This document shows, piece by piece, positions 28,084 through 37,164 of a stretch of DNA of 64,000 bases. The DNA is taken from contig PGYT01000004.1 of the NCBI GenBank assembly GCA_002839805.1, positions 62,876 to 126,875 of the forward strand, written 5' to 3'. The notes under the pieces are model-generated. The model made no database searches. It was not told the DNA's origin and saw only the letters and a program-made list of their open reading frames with translations. Position 1 is the stretch's first letter. Each line of letters starts with the position of its first letter. Made by a program: the position numbers and the translations under genes. Source of the stretch: Ignavibacteriae bacterium HGW-Ignavibacteriae-2 (GTDB lineage Bacteria > Bacteroidota > Ignavibacteria > Ignavibacteriales > Melioribacteraceae).

Positions 28084-29025
28084 TTAAGATATTATTTTAT
28101 CGTTCTCGTCATATTTGAAGAAACCTTCACCAGTTTTTTTGCCAAGTTTTCTGTCCCGTACTAATTTTCTAAGAATCGGACATGGTCTGTATCTTGGTTC
28201 ACCAAGGTCTCTATATAAGTGGATCATCCAGCTGAGAACTTCATCCAACCCCATTGAGTCTGCCAATTCTAATGGACCAATATTCATGCTGTAACCTAAT
28301 TTCATGGCAGTATCAATATCTTTTGCGGAAGCGACACCTTCTAGTAAAATATGCATGGCTTCATTTAAGTATGGTACAATAACGCGCGTTGTAACAAATC
28401 CAGGGTATTCATAAACTTCAACTGCAGTTTTACCAATACGCGAAGCAAATTTTTTTATTTTTTCAACAGTATCATCGGAAGTTTCCAATGCTCTTACCAA
28501 CTCTACAAGTGGAATTTTTGGAACTGGATTTAAGAAGTGAACGCCTATAATTTTGTCTTTTCTGTGCGTTATTTCAGCTATTTGAGTTAAACTTAATGTG
28601 GATGTGTTAGAGATAATAATGGCGTCAGATTTTGCAATTTCATCGAGTTTTTTGAAAATCATTCTTTTTAATTGAAAACTTTCATCCACTGCTTCAATAA
28701 TTATATCAGCATGTTTTAACATTGTGAAATCGAGCGTCCAACTTATTCTACTCAAGATTGCCTTCATTTCGCTTTCGGTCATTGCCCATCGACCGATTTC
28801 AATTTCCATATTTTTTTTTAGTTGTTCCAGTGATGCGTTTAGATAATCTTGACTTTTCTCCAATATTACAACTTCAATTCCAGCGCTTGCGATGGTTTGT
28901 GCGATACCTCTACCCATTACACCAGCTCCTATAATAGCAACCTGATCTATTTTATCATTATCTTCACGTCGCGCAAAATCACCCAATAAATCTTCAAGTT
29001 TTGTTACTTTAGCTTCATCCGCCAT
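28084..29025 (-). CDS. 3-hydroxyacyl-CoA (3-hydroxybutyryl-CoA) dehydrogenase
   Basis: NAD-dependent oxidation of 3-hydroxyacyl-CoA, or reduction of acetoacetyl-CoA; 313 residues. After a charged 27-residue N-terminal extension comes the Rossmann motif IGAGVMGRGIAQ (32-43). The catalytic His lies in GVHFLNPVPKIPLVELV, and NTSTLSLTQIA is the conserved coenzyme-binding loop. The C-terminal helical domain has GYSMNIGPLELADSMGLD and the ending GKKTGEGFFKYDE. It is the stand-alone single-domain form (hbd/fadB2-like), not fused to enoyl-CoA hydratase. First gene of an operon with ackA. It could serve fatty-acid or amino-acid breakdown or a butyryl-CoA-type pathway; the sequence alone does not decide. 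Confidence 0.93.
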   Translation of the reverse strand: MADEAKVTKLEDLLGDFARREDNDKIDQVAIIGAGVMGRGIAQTIASAGIEVVILEKSQDYLNASLEQLKKNMEIEIGRWAMTESEMKAILSRISWTLDFTMLKHADIIIEAVDESFQLKRMIFKKLDEIAKSDAIIISNTSTLSLTQIAEITHRKDKIIGVHFLNPVPKIPLVELVRALETSDDTVEKIKKFASRIGKTAVEVYEYPGFVTTRVIVPYLNEAMHILLEGVASAKDIDTAMKLGYSMNIGPLELADSMGLDEVLSWMIHLYRDLGEPRYRPCPILRKLVRDRKLGKKTGEGFFKYDENDKIIS

Positions 29026-29158
29026 TTTTGTTCCTGTATTTTAAAATAGAAAAATCATACCAGTCTTTGAAAATATTAAAATTAATATTTCAATTCCGGC
29101 TTAATATCACAAATTTTGTACCACTAAAATGACACATTATTCAATAAAAAACGACTCT

Positions 29159-29983
29159 TTAGTAATCTTTTTTACTAAAAATAATAATGCTTAAACTTAG
29201 ATTGAGAATTAAAAAAAGGAAGGATGTAATTAAGGGCTGATATTCACTAATTCCTATCCCCAGAGCTAATTCGGAAGTAATTTTGCCAATTTCCGATGTT
29301 TTGGGCAAAAAATAATAAAGACTATCTAATAAATATTCAACAAATTTATTGTTGAAAAGCATATAAATATTTTCGCGTGAAGCTAACAATGGAGAAAATA
29401 TAAAAAATATAATATAAGTTAACATCATTGCCAGAACTGAACTGCGCGTTAAAATACCAACCAATATTATAAGCGAATATAGAACCATAAAAGCGAAAGT
29501 TATCGTAATGATTGTAGCAAGAATATCGATATTCCAAATACCGAATTTAATTCCAATTAGAAACCAAATCCCTATAACAAGGTAGGCAACATTAACAAAT
29601 ACCATCGCTGTACCGCCAATAAATTTTCCCCAGATAATCTGACTGCGTGAAATAGGTTTTGAAAGTATAAGATCGATACTTCCCTTCTCAAGCATGTTTG
29701 GGATAAAACTGGAGACCGAAAAAATGGAAAGAAAAAGGCCTCCTCCAAACAAGGGGACAACAATAAGCATTTTAAAAAACTTAACTAACTCGGCATTTAC
29801 GTTGTCTAACGTATTAATTCCATTCATACTAACAACAGGGACTAATTCGGAAATCCCCACAGTTGCAAAAATTAAACCGAATATTATCAGTGTAAATGTG
29901 GAAACCACAAAAAATGTTAAAAATATTTTACGCGACAGCGCTTCACGAAATGTATAGTCGGATATTGTTAATATATTTTTCAT
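29159..29983 (-). CDS. ABC-2 type transporter permease (NosY-like)
   Basis: Membrane subunit of an ABC-2 exporter, 274 residues, about six membrane helices. The N-terminus (ILTISDYTFREALSRKIFLT) is the amphipathic lead-in typical of NosY-like permeases, and SIDLILSKPISRSQIIWGKFIGG is the conserved cytoplasmic coupling segment. The long loop between the first two helices (about 36-75) lies outside. Its ATG overlaps the stop of the ATPase gene upstream by four bases, so the pair is coupled. Substrate unknown. No NosD or NosL gene lies nearby, so a role in nitrous oxide reductase assembly is unsupported. Confidence 0.85.
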   Translation of the reverse strand: MKNILTISDYTFREALSRKIFLTFFVVSTFTLIIFGLIFATVGISELVPVVSMNGINTLDNVNAELVKFFKMLIVVPLFGGGLFLSIFSVSSFIPNMLEKGSIDLILSKPISRSQIIWGKFIGGTAMVFVNVAYLVIGIWFLIGIKFGIWNIDILATIITITFAFMVLYSLIILVGILTRSSVLAMMLTYIIFFIFSPLLASRENIYMLFNNKFVEYLLDSLYYFLPKTSEIGKITSELALGIGISEYQPLITSFLFLILNLSLSIIIFSKKDY

Positions 29984-30915
29984 AGGTTTTGTTTTTCGTT
30001 ATCATTAATTAGGTTAATAAACATTTCTTCGAGTGAATGTTTTTTAGGAATTACGGAAAGTAAATTTAATTTTTTCGCACGTATCTCATCAATAAGTGTA
30101 TTCAGAGATTCAGATGAATCAAATTTAAAAGTATATTTATTGCCGTTACTTTCAATTAGAGAATAGTTAGTGTTGTTAAACAGTTCAGTGTTTTTAGGCG
30201 TTTCTTCAATTTCTATTTGATAGACCTGTTTTGTCGTTGTCAATTCTTCAACGCTGCCTTCCCTAATAAGTTTGCCTTTATTAAGTATAGCGACTTTATC
30301 CGAGATGAGTTCTACTTCCGAAAGAAGATGGCTATTTACAAAAATGGTTTTACCCTCAGATTTTAAGTTTAGCAATATATCCCTAATCTCTTTTCGACCA
30401 ATAGGGTCAACTCCATCGGTGGGTTCATCTAAAAAAATAATTTCAGGTTCGTTAACCATTGAAAGCGCAAGACCCAATCGCTGCATCATACCTTTGGAAT
30501 ATTTTTTAATTTTTACTTTTTTCCATTTTTCCATATTCACTATTTTTAACAAATGGTCTATTCTGCCCGTCAAATCATTTGATTTGTATCCACCTAATCT
30601 TGCAAAATATTTAAGTATCTGCTCTGCATTTAAATAATGGGGATATTTATGGTTTTCCGGAAGATATCCTACCCGGGATTTATTTTTATAATTTTTTATT
30701 GTTTCACCCAGCATAGAACCAGTACCCAGAGTAGGGTGAGTTATGCCGAGAAGAATTTTAATAAAAGTTGTTTTCCCGGCTCCATTAGGGCCCAATAAAC
30801 CAAATATTTGGCCTTTTTGAACACTAAGACTCAAGTTGCTTAGTGCCATAATATCATTCCGGCGACTACGCGATTTATAAATTTTTGTCAGATTTTCTAC
30901 TTCAATAGCTTTCAT
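29980..30915 (-). CDS. ABC transporter ATP-binding protein (ABC-2 exporter)
   Basis: ATPase subunit paired with the permease at 29159-29983; 311 residues. Walker A is GPNGAGKTTFIKILLG (about 41-56), the Q-loop is in VGYLPENHKYP, the signature is YSKGMMQRLGLA (a variant of LSGGQ with Lys-Gly-Met), Walker B is IIFLDEPTDGVDP, and the switch His is in NSHLL. A C-terminal domain of about 85 residues follows, as in ATPases that drive ABC-2 permeases. ATG start; it begins 8 bp after the preceding permease gene, so four transporter genes form one operon. Confidence 0.92.
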   Translation of the reverse strand: MKAIEVENLTKIYKSRSRRNDIMALSNLSLSVQKGQIFGLLGPNGAGKTTFIKILLGITHPTLGTGSMLGETIKNYKNKSRVGYLPENHKYPHYLNAEQILKYFARLGGYKSNDLTGRIDHLLKIVNMEKWKKVKIKKYSKGMMQRLGLALSMVNEPEIIFLDEPTDGVDPIGRKEIRDILLNLKSEGKTIFVNSHLLSEVELISDKVAILNKGKLIREGSVEELTTTKQVYQIEIEETPKNTELFNNTNYSLIESNGNKYTFKFDSSESLNTLIDEIRAKKLNLLSVIPKKHSLEEMFINLINDNEKQNL

Positions 30916-30923
30916 AAATTCTC

Positions 30924-32228
30924 TTAGAATATTTTTCCTTTTCTGAATAAAAATATGGCATAAGTGTTTACGATAACCGCTACTGAAACGAGAATAATGA
31001 GATTAAAAGAAATACTTGTCAAATCTCCTCCCCGCCAAAGTACTTGAAGAAATGCTTCAACCGACCAATATGTAATAGTTAGTTTTGAAATTGTCTGCAT
31101 CCAGTCAGGTAAAATACTTACAGGGAACCATGCCCCGCCAATAGCCGACATAATCATAATAAGGAGCGTTGCAATTCCGTTTGCCTGAGCGATACTTGAG
31201 GAAAGCGCGGTTATCAACATACCGAACGACACAGCGGCTGCAGCCGAAGCTAAAATAACAATAATCAAATTAAAAAAGTTCGAGAATATTTCCACGTCGA
31301 ATAAAAAATATGCAAAAAGGAACAAAACGAACAGTTGGATTATACCAATAAGAACTGAATAAATATATTTACTCCAAAGAATATTTCCCCTGGATATTGG
31401 CATACAAAGCAGTCTTTTTAACGATCCTTCCTGTTTTTCTTCGAACAAAGAAGTAGCGGCACCTGTTAAAGAAAACAATAAAAACATCATCGCCCAGCCG
31501 CCCACTATCCTAGTTACACCTGGATTTTTCACTTCCGCGCCAACAACTTGACTGTTTTCAATATTTATAAGTTTACTGAAAAAATTATTTGTATTAGCGC
31601 CAGCAGTTGAAAAAAGTTTAAGCGAGTCTTCTTTTTTATAAATAGAATCAACCGGAACATTAAAATATTCCGAAACTACACCGGACATTTCTTCTTTAAA
31701 TTTTTTTACTTTTTTGTAACCGATCGATGATTCTATTTTACGCTGCATCAATACAGGTAATACATCGGGCATGCTGCTCATTATCGCTTGCTGGACACTT
31801 CCCTGGACAATACTTGATTCTATTTGATCTTTTGGATCGTAGAAAAACTTTATTTTTACAGATTTTGAAGTGTCCGAAAAAAAATCATCCGGGAAAATTA
31901 TAGCAGCAGAAATTTTGCCTTTTTTAATTTCTTCCACCGCCCGCCCAACGGTAATGTTTATTATTTTTCCCGATTCCATATCCGTAATATTTTTGACTAG
32001 AATGATAGCTTCCGAAGAATCTAATTTTGTTTCTAATGTTTTTGCCAACTCGCTTTTACTATTGTTCACAAAGATTACATGAACCCCGGGGAATCCGCCG
32101 TTGCCGCTGAAAATATTTCCAAAAATAATTATTAGAATTGCCGGGACTAAAAAAGTTAGTAGTAAAGCGGTTTTATCGTTTACGAATCGAACAATATCTT
32201 TAACAAGAAGTTTATAAATTATTCTCAA
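30924..32228 (-). CDS. ABC-2 type transporter permease with large extracytoplasmic domain
   Basis: Permease of 434 residues of the ABC2_membrane_3/YhgE-YbhR type. One N-terminal helix (22-38, LLLTFLVPAILIIIFGN) precedes an extracytoplasmic domain of about 200 residues, then five helices follow. QEGSLKRLLCMPISRGNILWSKY is the coupling region. Start TTG at 32228, overlapping the TGA of the upstream ATPase gene (TTGA), the expected coupled arrangement. Related systems export drugs, antibiotics or lipids; the substrate here is unknown. Functional partner is most likely the ATPase at 32225-33145. Confidence 0.88.
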   Translation of the reverse strand: MRIIYKLLVKDIVRFVNDKTALLLTFLVPAILIIIFGNIFSGNGGFPGVHVIFVNNSKSELAKTLETKLDSSEAIILVKNITDMESGKIINITVGRAVEEIKKGKISAAIIFPDDFFSDTSKSVKIKFFYDPKDQIESSIVQGSVQQAIMSSMPDVLPVLMQRKIESSIGYKKVKKFKEEMSGVVSEYFNVPVDSIYKKEDSLKLFSTAGANTNNFFSKLINIENSQVVGAEVKNPGVTRIVGGWAMMFLLFSLTGAATSLFEEKQEGSLKRLLCMPISRGNILWSKYIYSVLIGIIQLFVLFLFAYFLFDVEIFSNFFNLIIVILASAAAAVSFGMLITALSSSIAQANGIATLLIMIMSAIGGAWFPVSILPDWMQTISKLTITYWSVEAFLQVLWRGGDLTSISFNLIILVSVAVIVNTYAIFLFRKGKIF

Positions 32229-33145
32229 TCTCTTAAACTCCTGCCGGTTAAATTTAAGAAAACGTCCTCTAGTGTTGAACGGCTTAATTCAATAAATTCC
32301 TGAGGTATATTTAATTCTTCCAGTGAATAAAATAATTGAGACATTTTATTAAACTTAACATCCGGAATTAGTTCATATTCCAGGTCAAACTCAATTAACC
32401 TGCCCATTGATTCAAGCGTCTTAATCTTTGATTTTAACTCGGAATGTTTTTTAATTTTAATTGTTTCTTTTTTATCAAGCATGTTTACCATTTCTGACAG
32501 AGAACCTTCGGCTATAATTTTTCCATAATCTATAATTACAAGTCTTGAGCAAAGCCGCTCAGCTTCTTCCATGTGGTGAGTAGTATAAATTATTGTAATG
32601 TTTTGTTCAGCTAAATACTGAAGCATTTCAAAAATTGCATTCCGGGACTGTGGATCGATACCAACAGTAGGCTCGTCGCATAGCAATAATTTGGGTTTAT
32701 GAAGAATACTTGCCGCGAGATTTAAACGTCTTTTCATACCTCCGGAAAAATTTTTTACAGCGTCTTTTTTTCTGTCATTAAGTTTTACAAGTTCCAGAAC
32801 TTCATCGATGCTTTTTAACATTACATTCTTTTTAAGTCCGTATAATGATCCGAAAATTTTCAAGTTCTGTAATGCTGAGAGTTCCGGATATAAAGAAATT
32901 TCCTGAGGCACGTAACCGAAATTTAATCTGGTTCCATTTTCGGCGGTTGACAATAATTTGTCTTCGAAACTAACGGAACCGGAATCAGCTTTTACATATC
33001 CCACAATTATATTCATTAAAGTAGTTTTACCGGCACCGTTTGGTCCCAACATACCGAAGAACTCGCCTCTGTCAATTCTGATTGAAACGTCATCCAGTGC
33101 TTTAACTTTACCAAATTGTTTCACGATGTGTTCAATTTTAAGCAT
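32225..33145 (-). CDS. ABC transporter ATP-binding protein (drug/lipid exporter type)
   Basis: First gene of a four-gene ABC-2 operon; 306 residues. Walker A is GPNGAGKTTLMNIIVG, the Q-loop is in FGYVPQEISLYPELSA, the signature is FSGGMKRRLNLAA, Walker B is LLLCDEPTVGIDP, and the switch His is in TTHHMEEAE, a form frequent in NatA/DrrA-type exporters. About 90 C-terminal residues end LEDVFLNLTGRSLRD, also typical. Divergent from recQ with 80 bp between; a possible minus-strand promoter TTGCTA-N16-TATAAC lies there at 33192-33165. Confidence 0.92.
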   Translation of the reverse strand: MLKIEHIVKQFGKVKALDDVSIRIDRGEFFGMLGPNGAGKTTLMNIIVGYVKADSGSVSFEDKLLSTAENGTRLNFGYVPQEISLYPELSALQNLKIFGSLYGLKKNVMLKSIDEVLELVKLNDRKKDAVKNFSGGMKRRLNLAASILHKPKLLLCDEPTVGIDPQSRNAIFEMLQYLAEQNITIIYTTHHMEEAERLCSRLVIIDYGKIIAEGSLSEMVNMLDKKETIKIKKHSELKSKIKTLESMGRLIEFDLEYELIPDVKFNKMSQLFYSLEELNIPQEFIELSRSTLEDVFLNLTGRSLRD

Positions 33146-33225
33146 CTATTTCAGTATTTTACTTGTTATAATTTATAATTAGATGATAGCAACATAATCA
33201 AAAATAAAGACTAGTTAAAAATAGC

Positions 33226-35805
33226 ATGACTCCAATAGAAGTATTAAATCAATATTTCGGACATAAAAAATTCCGTGAAAGTCAGGAACAAATAATCAAC
33301 GCGATTTTAGACGCATCACAGGTACTGGCTGTTCTACCGACCGGAGCTGGAAAATCAATTTGTTACCAGATTCCAGCAATTTTGGGAAATTCATTCTCAA
33401 TAGTAATTTCCCCCCTTATAGCTCTAATGCAAGATCAGGTGAATTCCCTCAATAAACAAAATAAATTCGCGGCATATTTGAACAGCTCACTTGATTATAA
33501 TCAATCGCGAAAGGTACTTAATGAATTAAGTAATGGTAAAATAAAACTGTTATTTGTTGCTCCGGAGAAATTAGATAACCCTGAGTTCGGTACATTAGTA
33601 AAAAATTTAAAGCCGGATTATTTATTCGTTGATGAAGCTCATTGCATAAGCGAATGGGGACATAATTTCAGACCAAGTTACAGGAATATTAAAGAATTCT
33701 GCGAAAAAACCGGTATAACAAAAATTTCGGCGTTTACTGCTACAGCAAATCCATCTGTGCAAAAGGATATAATAAATCAATTAAAATTAATTTCACCAAA
33801 AATTTTCATTAGCGGTTTTGAAAGAAAAAACATACGATTGACAGTTTTAATAGAGACCGAAAAAAAACACAAAACATTTTCACTTCTAAGTAAAAATAAA
33901 CTGCCGGCTATAATATATGTAGCTACTAGAAAACTATCTGAAGAAGTGGCTGAATTTCTGAAATTCAAAAAAATTGAAAGTGCGGCTTATCACGCAGGAA
34001 TGTCAACAGATTTGCGCAGAGTTATTCAGGATGATTTTCTTAATGACAGGTTAAATGTAATTGTCGCAACAAATGCGTTTGGAATGGGAATTGACAAACC
34101 GAATATCAGGACTGTCATTCACTACAATATGCCCTTTTCAATTGAGAATTATTATCAGGAATTTGGAAGAGCCGGTAGAGATGGACTTATATCGAACGCA
34201 ATTATGCTTTATTCACCACAGGATAAAGCTATCCAGAAATATCTCGTCGAGAGCAGTTACCCAACAGAAACAGATATTAGAATGATTTACAATATTATTT
34301 GTGATTACGGTAAAATTGCAATTGGTTCAGTTAAACCGCAAGCAATTAAACTTGACAAAGGATTTTACGACCTCATAAAACTGAATAAACTTAGTGTCGT
34401 TAAGTTGCGACACTGCATTAATATTCTTGTTACTTCCTGTTACATAAAAAAAAATCCGGGTCGGCATAACAAATACATGGTTAAAGTGTTATTGGGAAAT
34501 GATAGGATTAAAAGATTCGTAACGGCTGAAAGCAACAATTTGTTAAAAGATTTTATCCTTTTGCTGCTCAAAGAATTCGGCCATTTTATCTTTACAAACC
34601 ACGCGACTATACAAATCGAATCGTTCGGTAAAATTTTGGAGATATCGGATGAGCAGGTTATAAAAATTTTGCAATGGCTGAATGAGGCGGGAATAATAGA
34701 CTACATTGAGCCTAATGACGATGAAGAAATATTTTTAGTTAATACACGCATACAAGCTAAATATCTTGAGTTGAATACCGAATCTTTAACAAGTTTAATT
34801 TTGAACTCGAAAGAAAAATTAAATTCTATAGTAAACTATGCAAACACAACCGACTGCAGATTTAAATCAATAATCAATTATTTCGGAGAAAATGCTGATG
34901 ATTACTCCTGTGGTATATGCGATAATTGTCGGGGTGAGGTGGAAGAAAATGAGGATACATTAAACTTCTTGAAAGAAATTATAATTGAAACATTGAAGGA
35001 GGCGAAATCTCCATTTAAATCCAAAGATTTAATAAAACTATTGCTTGGTACTTCTAATCATCCCGGCATTAAAAATTACAGTAGTTTCGGCAGATTAAAA
35101 CATTATAGTAAAAATGAATTACAAAATGTTATTGACCAATTGATTATAAGCGATTATCTGCAAGCATTTGACGGCACAATCAAGTTGTCAAATGAGAGAC
35201 AAACTGAAGTTCACCAAATTGATTCCCCTGCGGATAAAAGTTTGAAATACGATGATTATCTAGATCTCTATAATAATTTGAAAGATATTAGAAAGCAGAC
35301 TGCAAATAAATTTTCACAACCTGAAGAATTGATTTGTTTGGATACAGTACTTCAGGAAATAGCAAGACAAAATCCTACAACTCCCTCTCAATTGTTATCT
35401 ATTAACGGTTTTTCACAAAGAAATTTTAATAAAATTGGGGAAGAATTTTTAGAATTAATAAAAAGGCACAAAGCTGCAATTGCCACGAGAATAAATATTA
35501 GCGGTAAATTACCAGAAAATTCTCTAAAAATTGTCGAATTGATAAAAAAAAGATATTCTTTGCAGGATATTGTTGCAATTACAAAATTGCCCGAAGCTGT
35601 TGTATCTATGCAGATAGAATCTATAATTGAAATTGAGAATGGTATAGATATTTATGCATTGATTGATAAAAAAGAATTAGTGCAAATAGAAGAGGAAATA
35701 AACAAAGGAGATTATGATATTAAGTCGTTAAAGAAAAAATTATCCACACAAATCAGTTACGGTAAAATACGTATCGTACTGGCAAATCATAAAAAATTTA
35801 ATTAG
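33226..35805 (+). CDS. recQ: ATP-dependent DNA helicase RecQ
   Basis: 3'-5' DNA helicase, 859 residues, longer than the roughly 600 of E. coli RecQ. Superfamily 2 motifs: GAGKSICYQIP (Walker A), DEAHCISEWGH, SAFTATA, ATNAFGMGIDKPNIR, and QEFGRAGRDG. The zinc site of the RQC region is at DCRFKSIINYF followed by SCGICDNCRG (four Cys). A winged-helix RQC domain follows, then an HRDC domain (about 695-745, TPSQLLSINGFSQRNFNKIG), then an additional C-terminal helix-turn-helix of about 100 residues, known from Bacteroidota RecQ proteins. The stop codon interlocks by four bases with the convergent lipoprotein gene. Confidence 0.95.
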   Translation: MTPIEVLNQYFGHKKFRESQEQIINAILDASQVLAVLPTGAGKSICYQIPAILGNSFSIVISPLIALMQDQVNSLNKQNKFAAYLNSSLDYNQSRKVLNELSNGKIKLLFVAPEKLDNPEFGTLVKNLKPDYLFVDEAHCISEWGHNFRPSYRNIKEFCEKTGITKISAFTATANPSVQKDIINQLKLISPKIFISGFERKNIRLTVLIETEKKHKTFSLLSKNKLPAIIYVATRKLSEEVAEFLKFKKIESAAYHAGMSTDLRRVIQDDFLNDRLNVIVATNAFGMGIDKPNIRTVIHYNMPFSIENYYQEFGRAGRDGLISNAIMLYSPQDKAIQKYLVESSYPTETDIRMIYNIICDYGKIAIGSVKPQAIKLDKGFYDLIKLNKLSVVKLRHCINILVTSCYIKKNPGRHNKYMVKVLLGNDRIKRFVTAESNNLLKDFILLLLKEFGHFIFTNHATIQIESFGKILEISDEQVIKILQWLNEAGIIDYIEPNDDEEIFLVNTRIQAKYLELNTESLTSLILNSKEKLNSIVNYANTTDCRFKSIINYFGENADDYSCGICDNCRGEVEENEDTLNFLKEIIIETLKEAKSPFKSKDLIKLLLGTSNHPGIKNYSSFGRLKHYSKNELQNVIDQLIISDYLQAFDGTIKLSNERQTEVHQIDSPADKSLKYDDYLDLYNNLKDIRKQTANKFSQPEELICLDTVLQEIARQNPTTPSQLLSINGFSQRNFNKIGEEFLELIKRHKAAIATRINISGKLPENSLKIVELIKKRYSLQDIVAITKLPEAVVSMQIESIIEIENGIDIYALIDKKELVQIEEEINKGDYDIKSLKKKLSTQISYGKIRIVLANHKKFN

Positions 35806-36104
35806 GGATTACTTTTTCTCAACGAATCCAAATATTTTTCAGCAGCATCAAAAAATACATTCCATTCTTCTTCGTTGTTTTCTAACTTAGCTAGAGCCGC
35901 CTCATATTCTTTGCGAGAAGTAGCATATTTTTCGAATACTTTTTTCTGATGAGTTAAAAGGGAGTCTTTCTCGAAATAATATTTCTCTTTTAAAACAAGA
36001 AGATCCACAAAGACCCTGGCCGCTTTGTCTTTGGATACAGAAGGTTCGTTTTTACACGTACTAATTAATAAAACCAAAAGTAATAAGAGAAAATGTTTTC
36101 CCAC
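35802..36104 (-). CDS. Small DUF4296-like lipoprotein
   Basis: Predicted lipoprotein of 100 residues. N-terminal LLLLLVLLISTC is a lipobox-bearing signal with the lipidated Cys at 17. The mature part is helical and charged: a segment on conserved-looking aliphatic residues (AARVFVDLLVLKEKYYFEK), then VFEKYATSRKEYEAALAKLE, the pattern of the DUF4296 family found next to unrelated genes in Bacteroidota. GTG start overlapping the stop of the rhomboid gene, so the two are probably translated in series. Function unknown. It converges on recQ with interlocked stops. Confidence 0.72.
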   Translation of the reverse strand: MGKHFLLLLLVLLISTCKNEPSVSKDKAARVFVDLLVLKEKYYFEKDSLLTHQKKVFEKYATSRKEYEAALAKLENNEEEWNVFFDAAEKYLDSLRKSNP

Positions 36105-37051
36105 TAATTTTTTTTACTCGCTTCAAATAAAATGCGTTTTTCTTTATCGGTTAGATTTTGGTAGCCTGATTGACTGATTTTATCAAGTATTTTATCTATT
36201 TGTTCCTGAGTCACTTCCTCTTTTTTATTCTCGGGATTATTTATTTCGTAAAAATCGGCATCAACAACTGACTTATCTTTTGCTGAAAATGGTTTTCGGA
36301 ATGTATTGCCAAATTTAAATGAATCTTTTTGTTGGAAAGTGTTTTTAGGTTTTAAACCTGAGAACAATTTATCAATGTTAAAATTATATCGTCTATCCAA
36401 AAGCACAAAAATAGCAGCTGCAATGGCTCCGCCTATATGAACTAAATGAGCAACAAAACTCATATCGCCTACTGCCATAAATTCGAATAAGATAAAAATT
36501 GTAATTAAATATTTTGCTTTTACCGGAATAAAAAAGTAAAACATTATATAACGATCGGGAAAGAACATTGCGAAGGCAACCATAACACCGTACACGGCTC
36601 CGGAGGCTCCGATTGTAGGCAGCAAACTGCCGCCTAAAAATGGTGAAATAATCAGTTGGAGTATTCCACCTACAATACCGGACAACAGGTAGAAAAACAA
36701 AAACTTACGACCGCCCCAAAAGTTTTCTATCTCCATTCCGAACATCCACAGCATCAGCATATTAAAAAAGATATGACTGAAACCGCCGTGCAGGAATTGA
36801 TAAGTAACCAATTGCCAGATCTGAAAGTTGTTGGATGCTCCAAGAATATCGGCACCTACGATAGGATTAAGCGCAAAATATCTGTTGAGATAATAATGTC
36901 CGGGAATACCGTTGAACATCATAGACTCAAGCAGAAATTGTATAAAATAAACCGCCGCATTGATTATAAGAAGGTTTTTAATTACAGGCGGGAAAAGGCT
37001 AAATCCACCAAATCCGCCGGGTCTATAATAATCTCTATCGTTTAATCCCAT
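36104..37051 (-). CDS. Rhomboid family intramembrane serine protease
   Basis: Membrane protease of 315 residues. Six membrane helices fill residues 25-218; a soluble tail of about 95 residues rich in Lys/Asn/Glu follows. The catalytic Ser150 is in GASGAVYG and the partner His205 in AHLVHIGG; HGGFSHIFFNML supplies the oxyanion-stabilising His/Asn of helix 2, and W-R-like EIENFWGGRKF marks loop L1 end. Substrates are unknown. ATG start; the first gene of a pair with the DUF4296-like lipoprotein, about 110 bp after the pgk terminator region. Confidence 0.92.
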   Translation of the reverse strand: MGLNDRDYYRPGGFGGFSLFPPVIKNLLIINAAVYFIQFLLESMMFNGIPGHYYLNRYFALNPIVGADILGASNNFQIWQLVTYQFLHGGFSHIFFNMLMLWMFGMEIENFWGGRKFLFFYLLSGIVGGILQLIISPFLGGSLLPTIGASGAVYGVMVAFAMFFPDRYIMFYFFIPVKAKYLITIFILFEFMAVGDMSFVAHLVHIGGAIAAAIFVLLDRRYNFNIDKLFSGLKPKNTFQQKDSFKFGNTFRKPFSAKDKSVVDADFYEINNPENKKEEVTQEQIDKILDKISQSGYQNLTDKEKRILFEASKKN

Positions 37052-37110
37052 TATATGCCTAATTTTTTTGCATTATTCGAATCAAATTAATTCTTTTTGC
37101 TTTAAATAAA

Positions 37111-37143
37111 AAGAAGCAATCTAAAAGGATTAGACTGCTTCTT
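37111..37143 (-). terminator. Terminator of pgk
   Basis: Arms AAGAAGCAATCTAA (37111-37124) and TTAGACTGCTTCTT (37130-37143) with a 5-nt loop. The single mismatch is an A-C on the plus strand but a G-U wobble on the minus strand, so the hairpin is most stable in the pgk transcript. It lies 21 bp after the pgk stop and a T-rich stretch follows. Confidence 0.8.
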
Positions 37144-37164
37144 TAAATAAAAGTTTCTTAAAAG

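Noticed and set aside
29980-30915. ATPase with YSKGM instead of LSGGQ considered as a degenerate, inactive ABC protein
   Set aside because: This signature variant is common in ATPases of ABC-2 exporters, and Walker A, Walker B and the switch His are intact.
29159-30915. NosF/NosY copper-processing transporter of nitrous oxide reductase
   Set aside because: Similarity is at the level of the general ABC-2 family and no nosD, nosL or nosZ is nearby.
36656-37045. Antisense open frame of 129 codons in the rhomboid gene
   Set aside because: The rhomboid protein is intact with its catalytic Ser and His; the antisense frame looks like a codon-usage shadow.
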